A stretch of 64,000 nucleotides of DNA from Polaribacter sp. Q13. GTDB taxonomy: Bacteria > Bacteroidota > Bacteroidia > Flavobacteriales > Flavobacteriaceae. The DNA is taken from positions 4,298,001 to 4,362,000 of the forward strand of contig NZ_CP074436.1 of NCBI RefSeq assembly GCF_016858305.2, written 5' to 3'. Shown one piece after another: positions 34,860 to 43,894 of the stretch (position 1 is the stretch's first letter; every line of letters starts with the position of its first letter). Both the position numbers and the translations under genes were made by a program. The notes below the pieces were generated by a model. The model was not told the DNA's origin and did no database searches. It saw only the letters and a program-made list of their open reading frames with translations.

Positions 34860-35261
34860 ATGAAAAATATAATAAAATATATAGCGGTATTTGCAATTGT
34901 TATTGCATTTGTTTCATGTGATGAAGAAAGTAATTTTGAAGAATCTACTATTGCTTTGACACCTGTATATACTATTTCAGATATTACTGGAACCAATGCA
35001 GCTTTTAAAATTAATATTTATAAAGAGAAAAGTGTAATAGTAGAATATTCTTCAAGTGTAAATCTAGAAAGTTATGCATCAACTGGTTTTACAGATGCTT
35101 CAACAGATACAAATTATGAAGTAACTGTAAATAAGTTAGATGATGAAACAACTATAAATTATGTTTTATCTGCTGATAAAACAACAGGAGATGGAACCTT
35201 AACTGTAGATGGAACTACCATTTTTAATGTAAAAGTTTCTGAAGAAGAAGTTTATAATTAA
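34860..35261 (+). CDS. Small lipoprotein of the susCD operon
   Basis: 133 residues with a lipoprotein signal (IAFVSCDEES) and an all-beta remainder. It lies 18 bases after the SGBP-like gene and is followed by a strong terminator, so it ends the susCD operon. I do not recognise the family; an accessory glycan-binding role is possible. Confidence 0.65.
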   Translation: MKNIIKYIAVFAIVIAFVSCDEESNFEESTIALTPVYTISDITGTNAAFKINIYKEKSVIVEYSSSVNLESYASTGFTDASTDTNYEVTVNKLDDETTINYVLSADKTTGDGTLTVDGTTIFNVKVSEEEVYN

Positions 35262-35280
35262 CACTCTAATTCAATACTAA

Positions 35281-35314
35281 AAAAGAGGTTGCATCTAGGT
35301 GTAGCCTCTTTTTT
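35281..35314 (+). terminator. Terminator of the susCD operon
   Basis: AAAAGAGG (35281-35288) pairs with CCTCTTTT (35305-35312), extended by TTGCA/TGTAG pairs, and runs into a T-rich tail. It lies 20 bases after the small lipoprotein gene. Confidence 0.85.
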
Positions 35315-35484
35315 GTTTTAAGGAGTTTAATTAATTTTTACTTCATAATTAAAAAGGTAATATATGATTTGTTTTAGATAAAAATGGAGACGGTAAAAAA
35401 CAACTTAAGAATTACTTTTATACTTTAGCATGGTTACAGTCTTGTAATTTACAATTGCTAAATAGTCAACTAAATAACTAAACA

Positions 35485-36639
35485 ATGACAATAGAAAAAA
35501 TAGAAGCGTTCGTTCTTAAAGATACTTTATCTAAAAGTTTTTTCTTTTCACAATGGGAATATGCAGAGCGTTGTATCTGTATTGTTAAAGTAACAGCATC
35601 TAACGGTCAACACGGTTGGGGAGAAGCTTATGGTCCTGCTACAATGGTAGAAGCAGGTATAAAATTATTAGAACCAACTGTTCTTGGAGAAAATCCTTTA
35701 GAAAATGAAGTAATTTGGAACAAAATGTACCGAAAGACTTTAGATTTCTCTAGAAGAGGTGTCTATATGGCTTCAGTTAGTGCTATAGATATTGCTATTT
35801 GGGATTTAAAAGGAAAAATTTTAGGATTACCAGTTTCAACTTTATTAGGTGGTGCTCATAGAAAAAAAATTCAACCCTATGCAACAGGTTTATACTTTAC
35901 AAATCACAATAATTTTTCTGATGGTTTTGTAGAAGAAGCTAAATTATACGTTTCTCAAGGTTTTAAAGCCATGAAAATGAAAGTAGGTTTAGGTATTAAA
36001 GAAGATGTTGCTAACGTAAAACTTATTAGAGAAACTATTGGACCGGATATAGATTTAATGGTAGATTCTAATCATGCGTATACTTTTAGAGAAGCTGTAG
36101 AGTTATCAAAAAAAATAGAGAAATACGATATCAAATGGTTTGAAGAACCTATCTCACCTGAGTTTTATGAACAATATAGCGAGTTAAGAGAAAAAACTAC
36201 GATTCCTATTTCTGGTGGAGAATGTGAGTATTTACGGTTTGGATTTAATGAATTGATCAAAAATAAATCTGTAGATATTCTACAACCAGATATTTGTGCA
36301 AGTGGAGGTTTAACAGAAGCAAAAAGAATTGCTGCCTTAGCAAGTACAAATGGTATCGATTTAATACCTCATACTTGGGGAACTTCTATTGGTTTACATG
36401 TTGGTTTGCATTTTATAGCGAACTTAGAGGCGATTCCTGGTAGAATGTATCAAGCAAATTACCTAATGGAGTTTGATCAAACAGAAAACGGACTTAGAGA
36501 TAACTTAACATTTCCAAAATTAGAAATGAAAGATGGTATGTTAGAAGTACCAAATAGACCAGGCTTAGGTATTGACGTAGATGAAGATATGTTACGTAAG
36601 TATTGTATCAGTTCTACGACCAATGAAATAGAAGTTTAA
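35485..36639 (+). CDS. Enolase-superfamily sugar-acid dehydratase or cycloisomerase
   Basis: 384 residues of the mandelate racemase/muconate lactonizing group. The Lys-x-Lys base is in AMKMKVG. Metal ligands are Asp in MVDSNH, Glu in WFEEP and Glu in GGECEY. The Asp-His dyad is LQPDICASGG and LIPHTWGTS. Such enzymes dehydrate aldonates such as L-rhamnonate or L-fuconate to 2-keto-3-deoxy acids; the PHTWGT...GLHF region also resembles galactarolactone and 3,6-anhydrogalactonate cycloisomerases. The gene forms an operon with an aldehyde dehydrogenase and a HpcH aldolase, so its product is most likely a 2-keto-3-deoxy acid. The choice between the two activities is open. Confidence 0.82.
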   Translation: MTIEKIEAFVLKDTLSKSFFFSQWEYAERCICIVKVTASNGQHGWGEAYGPATMVEAGIKLLEPTVLGENPLENEVIWNKMYRKTLDFSRRGVYMASVSAIDIAIWDLKGKILGLPVSTLLGGAHRKKIQPYATGLYFTNHNNFSDGFVEEAKLYVSQGFKAMKMKVGLGIKEDVANVKLIRETIGPDIDLMVDSNHAYTFREAVELSKKIEKYDIKWFEEPISPEFYEQYSELREKTTIPISGGECEYLRFGFNELIKNKSVDILQPDICASGGLTEAKRIAALASTNGIDLIPHTWGTSIGLHVGLHFIANLEAIPGRMYQANYLMEFDQTENGLRDNLTFPKLEMKDGMLEVPNRPGLGIDVDEDMLRKYCISSTTNEIEV

Positions 36640-36665
36640 AAAATATAAAATAAATAAACAAGCAT

Positions 36666-38120
36666 ATGAAGACTAGAAACTTCGGATATAAAAAGTTATA
36701 CATCGACGGTAAATTAGTTGATGCAGAAAGTGGAGAAAGAGAAGATGTTATTTGTCCTGCAACAGGAGAGGTAATTGCTCAAGTTGCAAAAGCGGGTAAA
36801 GCAGATGCAGAAAAAGCATTGATATCTTCACAAAAAGGATTTAAATATTGGTCTAAATTATCTTTATCAGAAAGAACAGTTTGGATGCTAAAATTGCGTG
36901 ATGCAATTTTAGAAAAATCGGATGAACTTAGAGATGCCATGGTGCATGAAATGGGGAAAACCTATGCAGGTTCTGAAGAAGATATTGATAGACTTACAGA
37001 AGCATTAGAATGGTATCCTAATGCAATGAAAAATTTAAGAGAAGAGCAAATTCCAGATTATGAAGGAACGCACACTCATAAAATGATTTCTAAACCAGCA
37101 GGTGTTGCTTTAGCATACTTAGCATGGAATTTTCCATTATTAAATGTTGGGTATAAAATTGGGCCAGCATTAGCTTCTGGATGCTCCTTAATCATTAAAC
37201 CATCAACATTATCGCCTTTATCTGCATATATGGTTGGTGAAATTTTAGAAAGCATTAATTTCCCTGCAGGAGTGGTTACAATTTTAGCAGGTTCTAGTAG
37301 AGAGGTGGCAACACCAATGACTACAAGTACAATACCAGCTGTAATTACCATGATTGGTTCTACACAAACGGGTCAAAGAATTATTGCAGATAGTACAACA
37401 TCTATCAAAAAATTAGGAATGGAATTAGGAGGAAATGCTCCTTTCATTGTTTTTGAAGATGCAGATATAGAAACAGCTTTAAACTTAGCAATTATCTTAA
37501 GGTTCCATAATACAGGTCAAATTTGTGTAGCTGCCAACAGAATATTTGTTCATAAAAATATTTATGATAAATTCTTAAAAGAATACGTAAAAAGAGCATC
37601 AGAATTAAAAATTGGTTTTGGAGTTAAAGAAAACGAAGGTGTTTTTATGGGGCCATTGGCTTCTAGTGATGCTAGAGATAGAATGTTTGAATTAGTTGAA
37701 GATGCTGTTAGTAAAGGAGCAACTTTAGAATATGGAGGTAAAATTCCTGAAGATTTACCTAAAGGTGGATATTGGATGCAACCAACCGTAGTTTCTGGTA
37801 TTACAACTGAGATGAAATTGTTTAGAGAAGAGACTTTTGGGCCTGTTGCAGGTATTATGTCTTTTGATACTGACGATGAAGTTTTAGAATTAGCAAACGA
37901 TACAGAATTTGGTTTAGCGTCTTATATTTTTACAAATAATAACAAAAGAATAGAAAGATTTACAGAAGACTTAGAATTTGGAGAAATTCATATAAATGGT
38001 GTAAAATATGCCATATATTTGCCACACGGAGGATTTAAGAATAGTGGAATAGGTCACGATTGTTCTCACCTTGCATTAGATGATTATTTAGTTAAAAAAC
38101 GTATTACATCAGCATTATAA
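36666..38120 (+). CDS. NAD(P)-dependent aldehyde dehydrogenase
   Basis: 484 residues, normal length for the family. The cofactor loop is GSTQTGQ, the general-base Glu lies in LGMELGGNAP, and the nucleophile Cys is in NTGQICVAANR. The substrate is set by context. After KDR-type aldolase cleavage it would oxidise L-lactaldehyde to L-lactate. Alternatively it could oxidise an anhydro-sugar to its acid before the enolase-type step. It is 26 bases after the enolase-family gene and 3 bases before the aldolase gene, clearly one operon. Confidence 0.88.
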   Translation: MKTRNFGYKKLYIDGKLVDAESGEREDVICPATGEVIAQVAKAGKADAEKALISSQKGFKYWSKLSLSERTVWMLKLRDAILEKSDELRDAMVHEMGKTYAGSEEDIDRLTEALEWYPNAMKNLREEQIPDYEGTHTHKMISKPAGVALAYLAWNFPLLNVGYKIGPALASGCSLIIKPSTLSPLSAYMVGEILESINFPAGVVTILAGSSREVATPMTTSTIPAVITMIGSTQTGQRIIADSTTSIKKLGMELGGNAPFIVFEDADIETALNLAIILRFHNTGQICVAANRIFVHKNIYDKFLKEYVKRASELKIGFGVKENEGVFMGPLASSDARDRMFELVEDAVSKGATLEYGGKIPEDLPKGGYWMQPTVVSGITTEMKLFREETFGPVAGIMSFDTDDEVLELANDTEFGLASYIFTNNNKRIERFTEDLEFGEIHINGVKYAIYLPHGGFKNSGIGHDCSHLALDDYLVKKRITSAL

Positions 38121-38123
38121 ATT

Positions 38124-38888
38124 ATGGCGAAAAATTTATTACAAAACAGTTTAAAAGAAGGAGAAACTTTATATGGTCCCTTCTGTAAAATACAAGATCC
38201 AGCAATTGTAGAAATTGCGGCTTTAAGTGGTTTCGATTTTGTGATCATAGATATGGAACATGGTCCTTATAGTATAGAATCTGCTCAGAATATGATTAGA
38301 GCAGCCGAAGCTAGAGGAATTACACCTGTGGTTAGAGTTACGGAAAATTCTGAAACTTTAATTTTAAGAACTTTAGATATTGGCGCAAAATGTATTCAAG
38401 TACCTCAAATATGCACAAAAGCAGACGCTGATAGATTAGTGAAATCTACTAAGTTTTATCCGAAAGGAGAAAGAGGGATGTGTCGTTATGTAAGAGCTGC
38501 AGAATATACAAATATTAGCGGTGCAGATCATTTTGGAAAAGCAAATGATAACATTACAACAATTATCCATATCGAAGGAATGGAAGGTATTAATAACCTA
38601 GAAGAAATTGTACAAGTAGATGGTATTGATGTGATCTTTTTAGGTCCTTATGATTTATCTCAATCTTGTGGAGTTCCTGGTGATGTTAATAACCCTAAAG
38701 TAGTAGATGCTATGAAAGGTGCTGTAGAAACTGCTAAAAAGTACGGTAAGTTTGTAGGTACTTTTACAGAGACTCCAGAAAAAGCAAAAATGTGGAAAGA
38801 AATAGGTGTACAATATATTTCTTATGCTGTAGATGTTGGTTTAGTAATGAATACTTTTAAAGATATTACAAAACAATTAAAAGGATAA
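38124..38888 (+). CDS. HpcH/HpaI-family 2-keto-3-deoxy sugar-acid aldolase
   Basis: 254 residues, the usual size of class II pyruvate aldolases (HpaI, GarL, RhmA/YfaU). Visible features are FVIIDMEHGPYS (catalytic His region), RVTENSE, and metal-binding Glu and Asp in HIEGMEG and FLGPYDLSQS. It cleaves a 2-keto-3-deoxy acid to pyruvate and an aldehyde; with L-rhamnonate-derived substrate the products are pyruvate and lactaldehyde. It starts 3 bases after the aldehyde dehydrogenase stop. Its terminator has been displaced by an IS256 insertion (38952-40286). Confidence 0.88.
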   Translation: MAKNLLQNSLKEGETLYGPFCKIQDPAIVEIAALSGFDFVIIDMEHGPYSIESAQNMIRAAEARGITPVVRVTENSETLILRTLDIGAKCIQVPQICTKADADRLVKSTKFYPKGERGMCRYVRAAEYTNISGADHFGKANDNITTIIHIEGMEGINNLEEIVQVDGIDVIFLGPYDLSQSCGVPGDVNNPKVVDAMKGAVETAKKYGKFVGTFTETPEKAKMWKEIGVQYISYAVDVGLVMNTFKDITKQLKG

Positions 38889-38951
38889 CAGTAAAACGTA
38901 TCTTTTTATGAAACGATAGTTATTGTTAAAAATAATATTTAGTAAAAAAAC

Positions 38952-40286
38952 GACACTATCCTAAAATCTGTGTAAGTTGAAAAACTCAGGGTTAAATTAT
39001 TTATAGTTTAATCCTGTTTTCAAATATAGCTAAAAATTGATTAAGTATAATTCCCCAATTTCTAATTGGCATTGTCCACTTTTTAGTACTTTCTCTCAGT
39101 GCTAAAAAAACAGATTTCATGACAGCTTCATCGGTTGGGAACGAGAGTTTGTTTTTAGTATATTTTCTAATTTTCCCGTTGAGATTTTCTATAAGATTTG
39201 TGGTATAAATTATAGTTCTTATTTCTATAGGGAAATCAAAGAAAACGGTAAGTTCATCCCAGTTATTTTCCCAACTTTTAATCGCATAAGAATATTTAGA
39301 ATCCCATTTATCTTTAAAATCTTTTAAGGATGCCTTTGCAGCTTCTTTTGTAGGTGCAGTATAGATTTGTTTCATGTCTCTGGTAAACTCTTTTTTGTCT
39401 TTCCAAACAACGTAACGACAAGAGTTTCTAATCTGATGCACTACACATATTTGAGTAACAGAATTAGGGAAAACAGTTTTAATTGTATCTGTAAATCCGT
39501 TTAAATTGTCGGTTGCTGTGATTAAGATATCTTGTGTTCCTCTAGCTCTAATATCTGTTAAAACACTCATCCAAAAAGCAGAAGATTCATTCTTCCCTAA
39601 CCATAAACCAAGTACTTCTTTTTTACCATCGGTTCTCAAACCTACAGCAATGTAAATGGTTTTGTTGATGACTTTAGAGTTTTCTCTAACTTTAAAAACG
39701 ATTCCATCCATCCAAACGATAAGATATGTTGCTTCTAAAGGTCTATTCTTCCAAGCTATAATATCATTGGTGATACTATCGGTAATTCTTGATATAGTAC
39801 TTGTGGAGATGTTAAAATCGTAAAGTTCTCGTATTTGTTCTTCTATATCACTATTGCTCATCCCTTTTGCATAAAGGGAAATTATAATGTTTTCTATACC
39901 TTCTGTAGTACTTTCTCTTTTTTTAACAATCATTGGGTTAAAAGAACTTTCACGGTCTCTTGGAACGTTTATTTCTGTCTCCCCTAAAGTTGTTTTTAGT
40001 TTCTTTTTGGTATACCCATTTCGAAGATTAGTTGATTTACTTTTTTGATGTCGATCATAATCTAGGTGAGCATCTAATTCTCCCTCAAGGATCTTTTCTA
40101 TGCCTCGTTTATGAAGCTGTTCTAAAAAATTAGTAAGTTCTGATCCGCTTTTAAATTGCTTTAAAAAATCTTCGTTTAAAATGTCTTCTGGTTTCATAAG
40201 TATGTAAAATTTAAAATTAATAAAAAAATCTCAGTTAATTAATTAACCTGAGATTTTAAAACTTACACACTTTATGAGACAGTGCC
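38952..40286 (-). mobile_element. IS256-family insertion sequence, complete
   Basis: A 1335-bp element with one transposase gene. The imperfect terminal inverted repeats start GACACTATCC on the left and, read inward from the right, GGCACTGTCTC; both continue to a shared GTGTAAGTT. It is bounded by an exact 8-bp duplication, AAAAAAAC, at 38944-38951 and 40287-40294, the size expected for IS256. An intact transposase, intact ends and an exact duplication suggest a recent insertion. Confidence 0.92.
39001..40197 (-). CDS. IS256-family transposase
   Basis: 398 residues with the mutator-type DDE layout: [15 protein letters not shown] near the N-terminus, catalytic Asp in [10 protein letters not shown], a second Asp in [21 protein letters not shown], and the acidic residue in the [14 protein letters not shown] segment. 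Full length and uninterrupted, so probably active. It is the only gene of the element. Confidence 0.93.
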   Translation of the reverse strand: MKPEDILNEDFLKQFKSGSELTNFLEQLHKRGIEKILEGELDAHLDYDRHQKSKSTNLRNGYTKKKLKTTLGETEINVPRDRESSFNPMIVKKRESTTEGIENIIISLYAKGMSNSDIEEQIRELYDFNISTSTISRITDSITNDIIAWKNRPLEATYLIVWMDGIVFKVRENSKVINKTIYIAVGLRTDGKKEVLGLWLGKNESSAFWMSVLTDIRARGTQDILITATDNLNGFTDTIKTVFPNSVTQICVVHQIRNSCRYVVWKDKKEFTRDMKQIYTAPTKEAAKASLKDFKDKWDSKYSYAIKSWENNWDELTVFFDFPIEIRTIIYTTNLIENLNGKIRKYTKNKLSFPTDEAVMKSVFLALRESTKKWTMPIRNWGIILNQFLAIFENRIKL

Positions 40287-40290
40287 AAAA

Positions 40291-40324
40291 AAACCTTTTA
40301 GAGTTATCTAAAAGGTTTTTTTTT
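40291..40324 (+). terminator. Original terminator of the aldolase operon, now beyond the IS
   Basis: AAACCTTTTAGA (40291-40302) pairs with TCTAAAAGGTTT (40307-40318) and runs into a long T tract. The IS256 target duplication overlaps the left edge of this stem. The hairpin therefore once lay about 55-60 bases after the aldolase stop codon and is now 1.4 kb away. Confidence 0.85.
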
Positions 40325-40466
40325 GTTTAATTTTTTTTTATCTCACTGATAGAATTGAATATTTTACATAATTATTTTTTTATATTCATCTAACTATTTT
40401 AAGTTGCTTTAAAATACTTTTTTAGTTTTTGACTTTTCTAATTTTAAAAAAGACATGTCTTTCCGT

Positions 40467-40506
40467 GCTTGTCGAAGACTTTATTTCTCCTTCGACAAGC
40501 TCAGGA
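40467..40506. repeat. Dispersed inverted repeat of the CTTCGACAAGC type
   Basis: GCTTGTCGAAG (40467-40477) and CTTCGACAAGC (40490-40500), followed by TCAGGA, form a perfect 11-bp hairpin. This CGACAAGCTCAGG sequence is a widespread intergenic repeat in Bacteroidota; a related form is at 59963-59992. Confidence 0.5.
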
Positions 40507-40592
40507 AAACATTTGGGTTTTTAATTGTTTTAGCGACATCATAAAATTCATTTGGATAAATGTAAAAGTCAATAGAACGTTTCTCAAAAAAA

Positions 40593-40646
40593 AAATGAGT
40601 AAAACACAACACTAAGATTATTCTTAGCAATGCATTTTACTCATTT
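40593..40646 (-). terminator. Terminator of the galactonate dehydratase gene
   Basis: AAATGAGTAAAA (40593-40604) and TTTTACTCATTT (40635-40646) pair, with an inner CTAAGA/TCTTAG stem. On the minus strand the hairpin ends in a T-run (the A tract at 40586-40595). Confidence 0.75.
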
Positions 40647-40689
40647 TATAAAATTCTTTCTTAAAAAAGAAAGTTAAATCATTAACGGT

Positions 40690-41847
40690 TTACCATTCAG
40701 CAAAACTTCCGTCTTCATGTCTCCAAATAGGGTTAGACCAATCATGTCCTATTTTTTGAGCTTCACGTAATTTATCTTCATCAATATCTACTCCTAAACC
40801 TGGTTTTTTAAGTAAATCGATATAACCATCTTTTACATCAAATACTTCTGGATTAGACATATAATCTAAGATGTCATATCCTTTATTATAATGTATACCA
40901 ATACTGCTTTCTTGAATAATTGCGTTAGAAGACACAAAATCTACATGTAAACAAGATGCTAAGGCTACAGGTCCAAGCGGACAGTGAGGGGCTAAAGTAA
41001 TATCATAAGCTTCTGCCATAGTAGCAATTCGTCTTACTTCAGAAATACCACCTGCATGACTTAAATCTGGTTGAATAATATCTACAACACCTTGGTGTAA
41101 TATTTCTTTAAAATCCCATCTAGAAAACATACGTTCTCCAGTAGCAATAGGAATACTTGTATATCCGTATATATGCTTTAAGGCATCATTGTTTTCTGTT
41201 AATACAGGTTCTTCAATAAACAATGGTTCATAAGGAGCCAATTCGTCTATCAATCGTTTTACCATTGGTTTGTGAACTCTACCATGAAAATCTAAACCGA
41301 TATCTAAATCATATCCGAATTCTTCTCTTAAAAGTTTAATGTTATGAGCTACTTTTTTAACATCCTTCATAGAAGATACCCATTCCATTGCCCCAGTAGC
41401 ATTCATTTTTACGGCTTTAAAGCCATCTTTTACTTTTTGATGTGCTTGTTCTAATACAACATCCGGATTGTCTCCACCGATCCAACAATACATTTTCATT
41501 TTATCACGAACAGCACCTCCTAAAAGTTCGTGCACTGGTACACCTAAGTGTTTTCCTTTTATATCCCATAAAGCTTGGTCTATACCAGAAATAGCACTCA
41601 TTAAGATTGCACCTCCTCTATAGAATCCACCTCTATATAGAATTTGCCATATATCCTCTATTTTACTTGCGTCTTTACCAATTAAAAATTTTTCTAATTC
41701 TTTTACGCATGCAGCAACAGAATCGGCCTTACCTTCTATAACAGGTTCTCCCCAACCAATAATACCAGATTGGGTAGTTATTTTAAGAAATAACCAACGT
41801 GGTGGCACTTTAAATAATTCTATTTTAACAATTTTTAAATCGTTCAT
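40690..41847 (-). CDS. dgoD: D-galactonate dehydratase (DgoD)
   Basis: 385 residues from ATG at 41847; an upstream in-frame ATG (41886) adds 13 atypical residues. Similarity to E. coli DgoD runs end to end: PPRWLFLKI near the start, GWGEPVIEGKA, RGGFYRGGAILMSAISGIDQ, GLDFHGRVHKPM, LFIEEPVL, ATGERMFSRW, IIQPDLSHAGGI, APHCPLGPVALASCLHVDFV, and WRHEDGSFAEW at the end. Metal ligands (Asp in LDFHGR, Glu in EEP, Glu in GERM) and the His of PHCPLG are conserved. It converts D-galactonate to 2-keto-3-deoxy-D-galactonate. It is divergent from the SDR/lactonase pair that could make galactonate. No KDGal kinase or aldolase of the Dgo type is in the window. Confidence 0.92.
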   Translation of the reverse strand: MNDLKIVKIELFKVPPRWLFLKITTQSGIIGWGEPVIEGKADSVAACVKELEKFLIGKDASKIEDIWQILYRGGFYRGGAILMSAISGIDQALWDIKGKHLGVPVHELLGGAVRDKMKMYCWIGGDNPDVVLEQAHQKVKDGFKAVKMNATGAMEWVSSMKDVKKVAHNIKLLREEFGYDLDIGLDFHGRVHKPMVKRLIDELAPYEPLFIEEPVLTENNDALKHIYGYTSIPIATGERMFSRWDFKEILHQGVVDIIQPDLSHAGGISEVRRIATMAEAYDITLAPHCPLGPVALASCLHVDFVSSNAIIQESSIGIHYNKGYDILDYMSNPEVFDVKDGYIDLLKKPGLGVDIDEDKLREAQKIGHDWSNPIWRHEDGSFAEW

Positions 41848-41957
41848 AAATTCTATTTTTAAGTTATTAAGATGTAACACTTTCAAATTTTGTTAGTGTT
41901 TACATTAGGCTAATATTTTTTTTTCTAAAATAATCCAAGACAACAAAGGTCATATAT

Positions 41958-41965
41958 CAAAGGTA
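41958..41965 (-). promoter_or_regulatory. Candidate -7 promoter box for dgoD
   Basis: TACCTTTG on the minus strand matches TAnnTTTG and lies 110 bases before the dgoD start, within the 368-base divergent region 41848-42215. The rest of that region is AT-rich with no further recognised site; no clear box was found for the plus-strand SDR gene. Confidence 0.4.
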
Positions 41966-42215
41966 AAAAGAAGTTCTTAAGGGTTCTATTTTTGTATCTG
42001 TAAGTAAATGAAAACTTTTATTGCTTTAATCTAAATGTTTACTGTATTTATTAATTTCTGTTTTTTTAAACATTAAAAATCAATGTTTTATGATGTGATT
42101 TGATGTGGTTGTTAAAAATAGTTTTACTGAGAATAACATATAAATGACTCTTAAAGACTTTTTCTAAATAGAATATTTAGAGTTTTACGCAACAAATATA
42201 AAATTATATTTATTT

Positions 42216-42965
42216 ATGAAAACAGTAATGATTGTTGGTGGGAATAGAGGAGTTGGTAAAGAGATTCTAAAAGCATCTTTAGATAAAGGTTATAATGTTG
42301 CCTTTTGTAGCCGCAAAGAAGAAGAAGCTAAAGAAATTATCAAATCTTTAAAGGCTGAAGATAAACTCTATTTTCATAGAATTGATTTAAATTCTATAGA
42401 TGAACTTGAGAACTTTGTTATTCAAACAAAAAAGAAATTTGGTAGTATTGATGCTTTGGTTATATATTCTGGAATTACACCTGTGGCTTCATTAACCGAT
42501 ACAGAAGAGGATGTTTATGATAGCGTTTTTAATGTGAATCTTAAAGCTCCTTATTTTTTAATAAAACATGTTATAAAAGTAATGAAAGAACAAGGTACTG
42601 GTGGTTCTATTGTCTTTTTTGGTTCTGCTCATATGGATTATGGTCAAATTGATAGAACAGCTTATGCTCTTACTAAAGGGACGCTTTATACTCTTTCTAG
42701 ACATATTGCACGTCATTATGCAGGATTTGGAATTCGATCTAATTATGTAGTAATGGGTTGGACACATACAGAAGGAGAGTTAGAGTTAAGAAAAGAAGAA
42801 GGAATAAGTGCTGAAGAATTAAAAAATAAAGCAGCAGCTATACTTCCTATGGGGCGTATGTTAACTCCTAAGGATCCTGTACCTGCAGTAATGTATCTTA
42901 TTTCTGATGATTCTGCGATGACAACCGGATCTAAGATAAGAATAACAGCAGGAGAATATATATAA
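42216..42965 (+). CDS. Short-chain dehydrogenase/reductase, likely sugar dehydrogenase
   Basis: 249 residues of the classical SDR family. The cofactor loop is GGNRGVG (residues 8-14), with catalytic Ser137, Tyr150 and Lys154 (Y-A-L-T-K) and the structural Asn in NVNLK. The C-terminus is GEYI. The first loop Gly replaces the usual Thr. It is followed 23 bases later by an SMP-30-type lactonase. That pair would oxidise an aldose to its lactone and open it, feeding DgoD and/or the enolase-type enzyme. Alternatively it could be a 2-keto-3-deoxy-acid 4-dehydrogenase, as in other rhamnose and fucose pathways. Confidence 0.8.
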   Translation: MKTVMIVGGNRGVGKEILKASLDKGYNVAFCSRKEEEAKEIIKSLKAEDKLYFHRIDLNSIDELENFVIQTKKKFGSIDALVIYSGITPVASLTDTEEDVYDSVFNVNLKAPYFLIKHVIKVMKEQGTGGSIVFFGSAHMDYGQIDRTAYALTKGTLYTLSRHIARHYAGFGIRSNYVVMGWTHTEGELELRKEEGISAEELKNKAAAILPMGRMLTPKDPVPAVMYLISDDSAMTTGSKIRITAGEYI

Positions 42966-42988
42966 CAAATAAAACAAAAAAATATTTT

Positions 42989-43807
42989 ATGATTTCATCT
43001 TTAATTTTTCACTCTAATTCAGAACTTTTAGAAGGTCCTGTTTTTGATAAAGGAAATAATTTATTATACTTTGTTTCCATTTTAGATTGTTTGGTTTATT
43101 GCTATAACCCGGCAACTAAAGAGATTCTGAGCATGAAACTAGATTCACCTGTAAGTTGTATTTATTTTATAGAAAAAAAAGTAATTTTAGTTTCGTCTAA
43201 AGACGGATTTTTTAAAGTAGACTTTAATACAATAGAAAAGGAATTTGCTTTTCAAATTGATATTGACAAACTTGTTAGATATAACGATGGAATTTCTGAT
43301 CCAATTGGTAGAATTATCATTGGTACAATGGGATATCCAGAAGTAAAAGAAGGTGTAGGAAATGTTTATTCTTATTATAAAGGAGAATCTAAAACCATTA
43401 TAAAAAACACTACTATTTCTAATGGTTTAGCTTTTTCTACAGATAATAAGTTTTTGTACTTTATTGATACACCAACAAAGAAGGTTGCAAAATACTCTTA
43501 TGATATAGAAACTGGAGAAGTAGATTTTATGTCTTTTGTAATAGAATTAAAAGAGGATAGTTTTCCTGACGGAATGTGTATTGATAAAAACGGAATGTTA
43601 TGGATTGCCGAATGGGGAGGAGCATGTATCTCTAAATGGAATCCTTTAAACGGAGAAAGATTAGAAGAAGTAAAATTACCTTGTACAAACGTTACATCGT
43701 GTTGTTTTGATAATGATAATAACTTGTATATATCTACTGCCAAAGAAGAAGAAAAAGAAGATGTTTTGGGAGGTGGATTGTATTTTGTTAAATTAAATTC
43801 TTTTTAA
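42989..43807 (+). CDS. SMP-30/gluconolactonase-family lactonase
   Basis: 272 residues, six-bladed propeller of the SMP-30 family. Metal-site residues are visible as LLEGPVFDKGNNLLYFV (first Glu), the Asn in TISNGLAFSTDNKFLYF, and the Asp in FPDGMCIDKNGMLWIAEWGG. No signal peptide, so cytoplasmic. It hydrolyses aldonolactones such as rhamnono-, fucono- or galactono-lactone. It follows the SDR gene in the same operon and ends at a bidirectional terminator. Confidence 0.88.
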   Translation: MISSLIFHSNSELLEGPVFDKGNNLLYFVSILDCLVYCYNPATKEILSMKLDSPVSCIYFIEKKVILVSSKDGFFKVDFNTIEKEFAFQIDIDKLVRYNDGISDPIGRIIIGTMGYPEVKEGVGNVYSYYKGESKTIIKNTTISNGLAFSTDNKFLYFIDTPTKKVAKYSYDIETGEVDFMSFVIELKEDSFPDGMCIDKNGMLWIAEWGGACISKWNPLNGERLEEVKLPCTNVTSCCFDNDNNLYISTAKEEEKEDVLGGGLYFVKLNSF

Positions 43808-43837
43808 ATAAAGTTAAGTAGAGAATAAATATAAAAA

Positions 43838-43870
43838 AAAAGGCTAACAATTTTAAATTGTTAGCCTTTT
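43838..43870. terminator. Bidirectional terminator between convergent genes
   Basis: A perfect 16-bp palindromic stem, AAAAGGCTAACAATTT with AAATTGTTAGCCTTTT, with A and T tracts on both sides. It serves both the lactonase gene (plus) and the T9SS protein gene (minus). Confidence 0.9.
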
Positions 43871-43894
43871 TAAAGTATGTAATTGGGGGGATAT

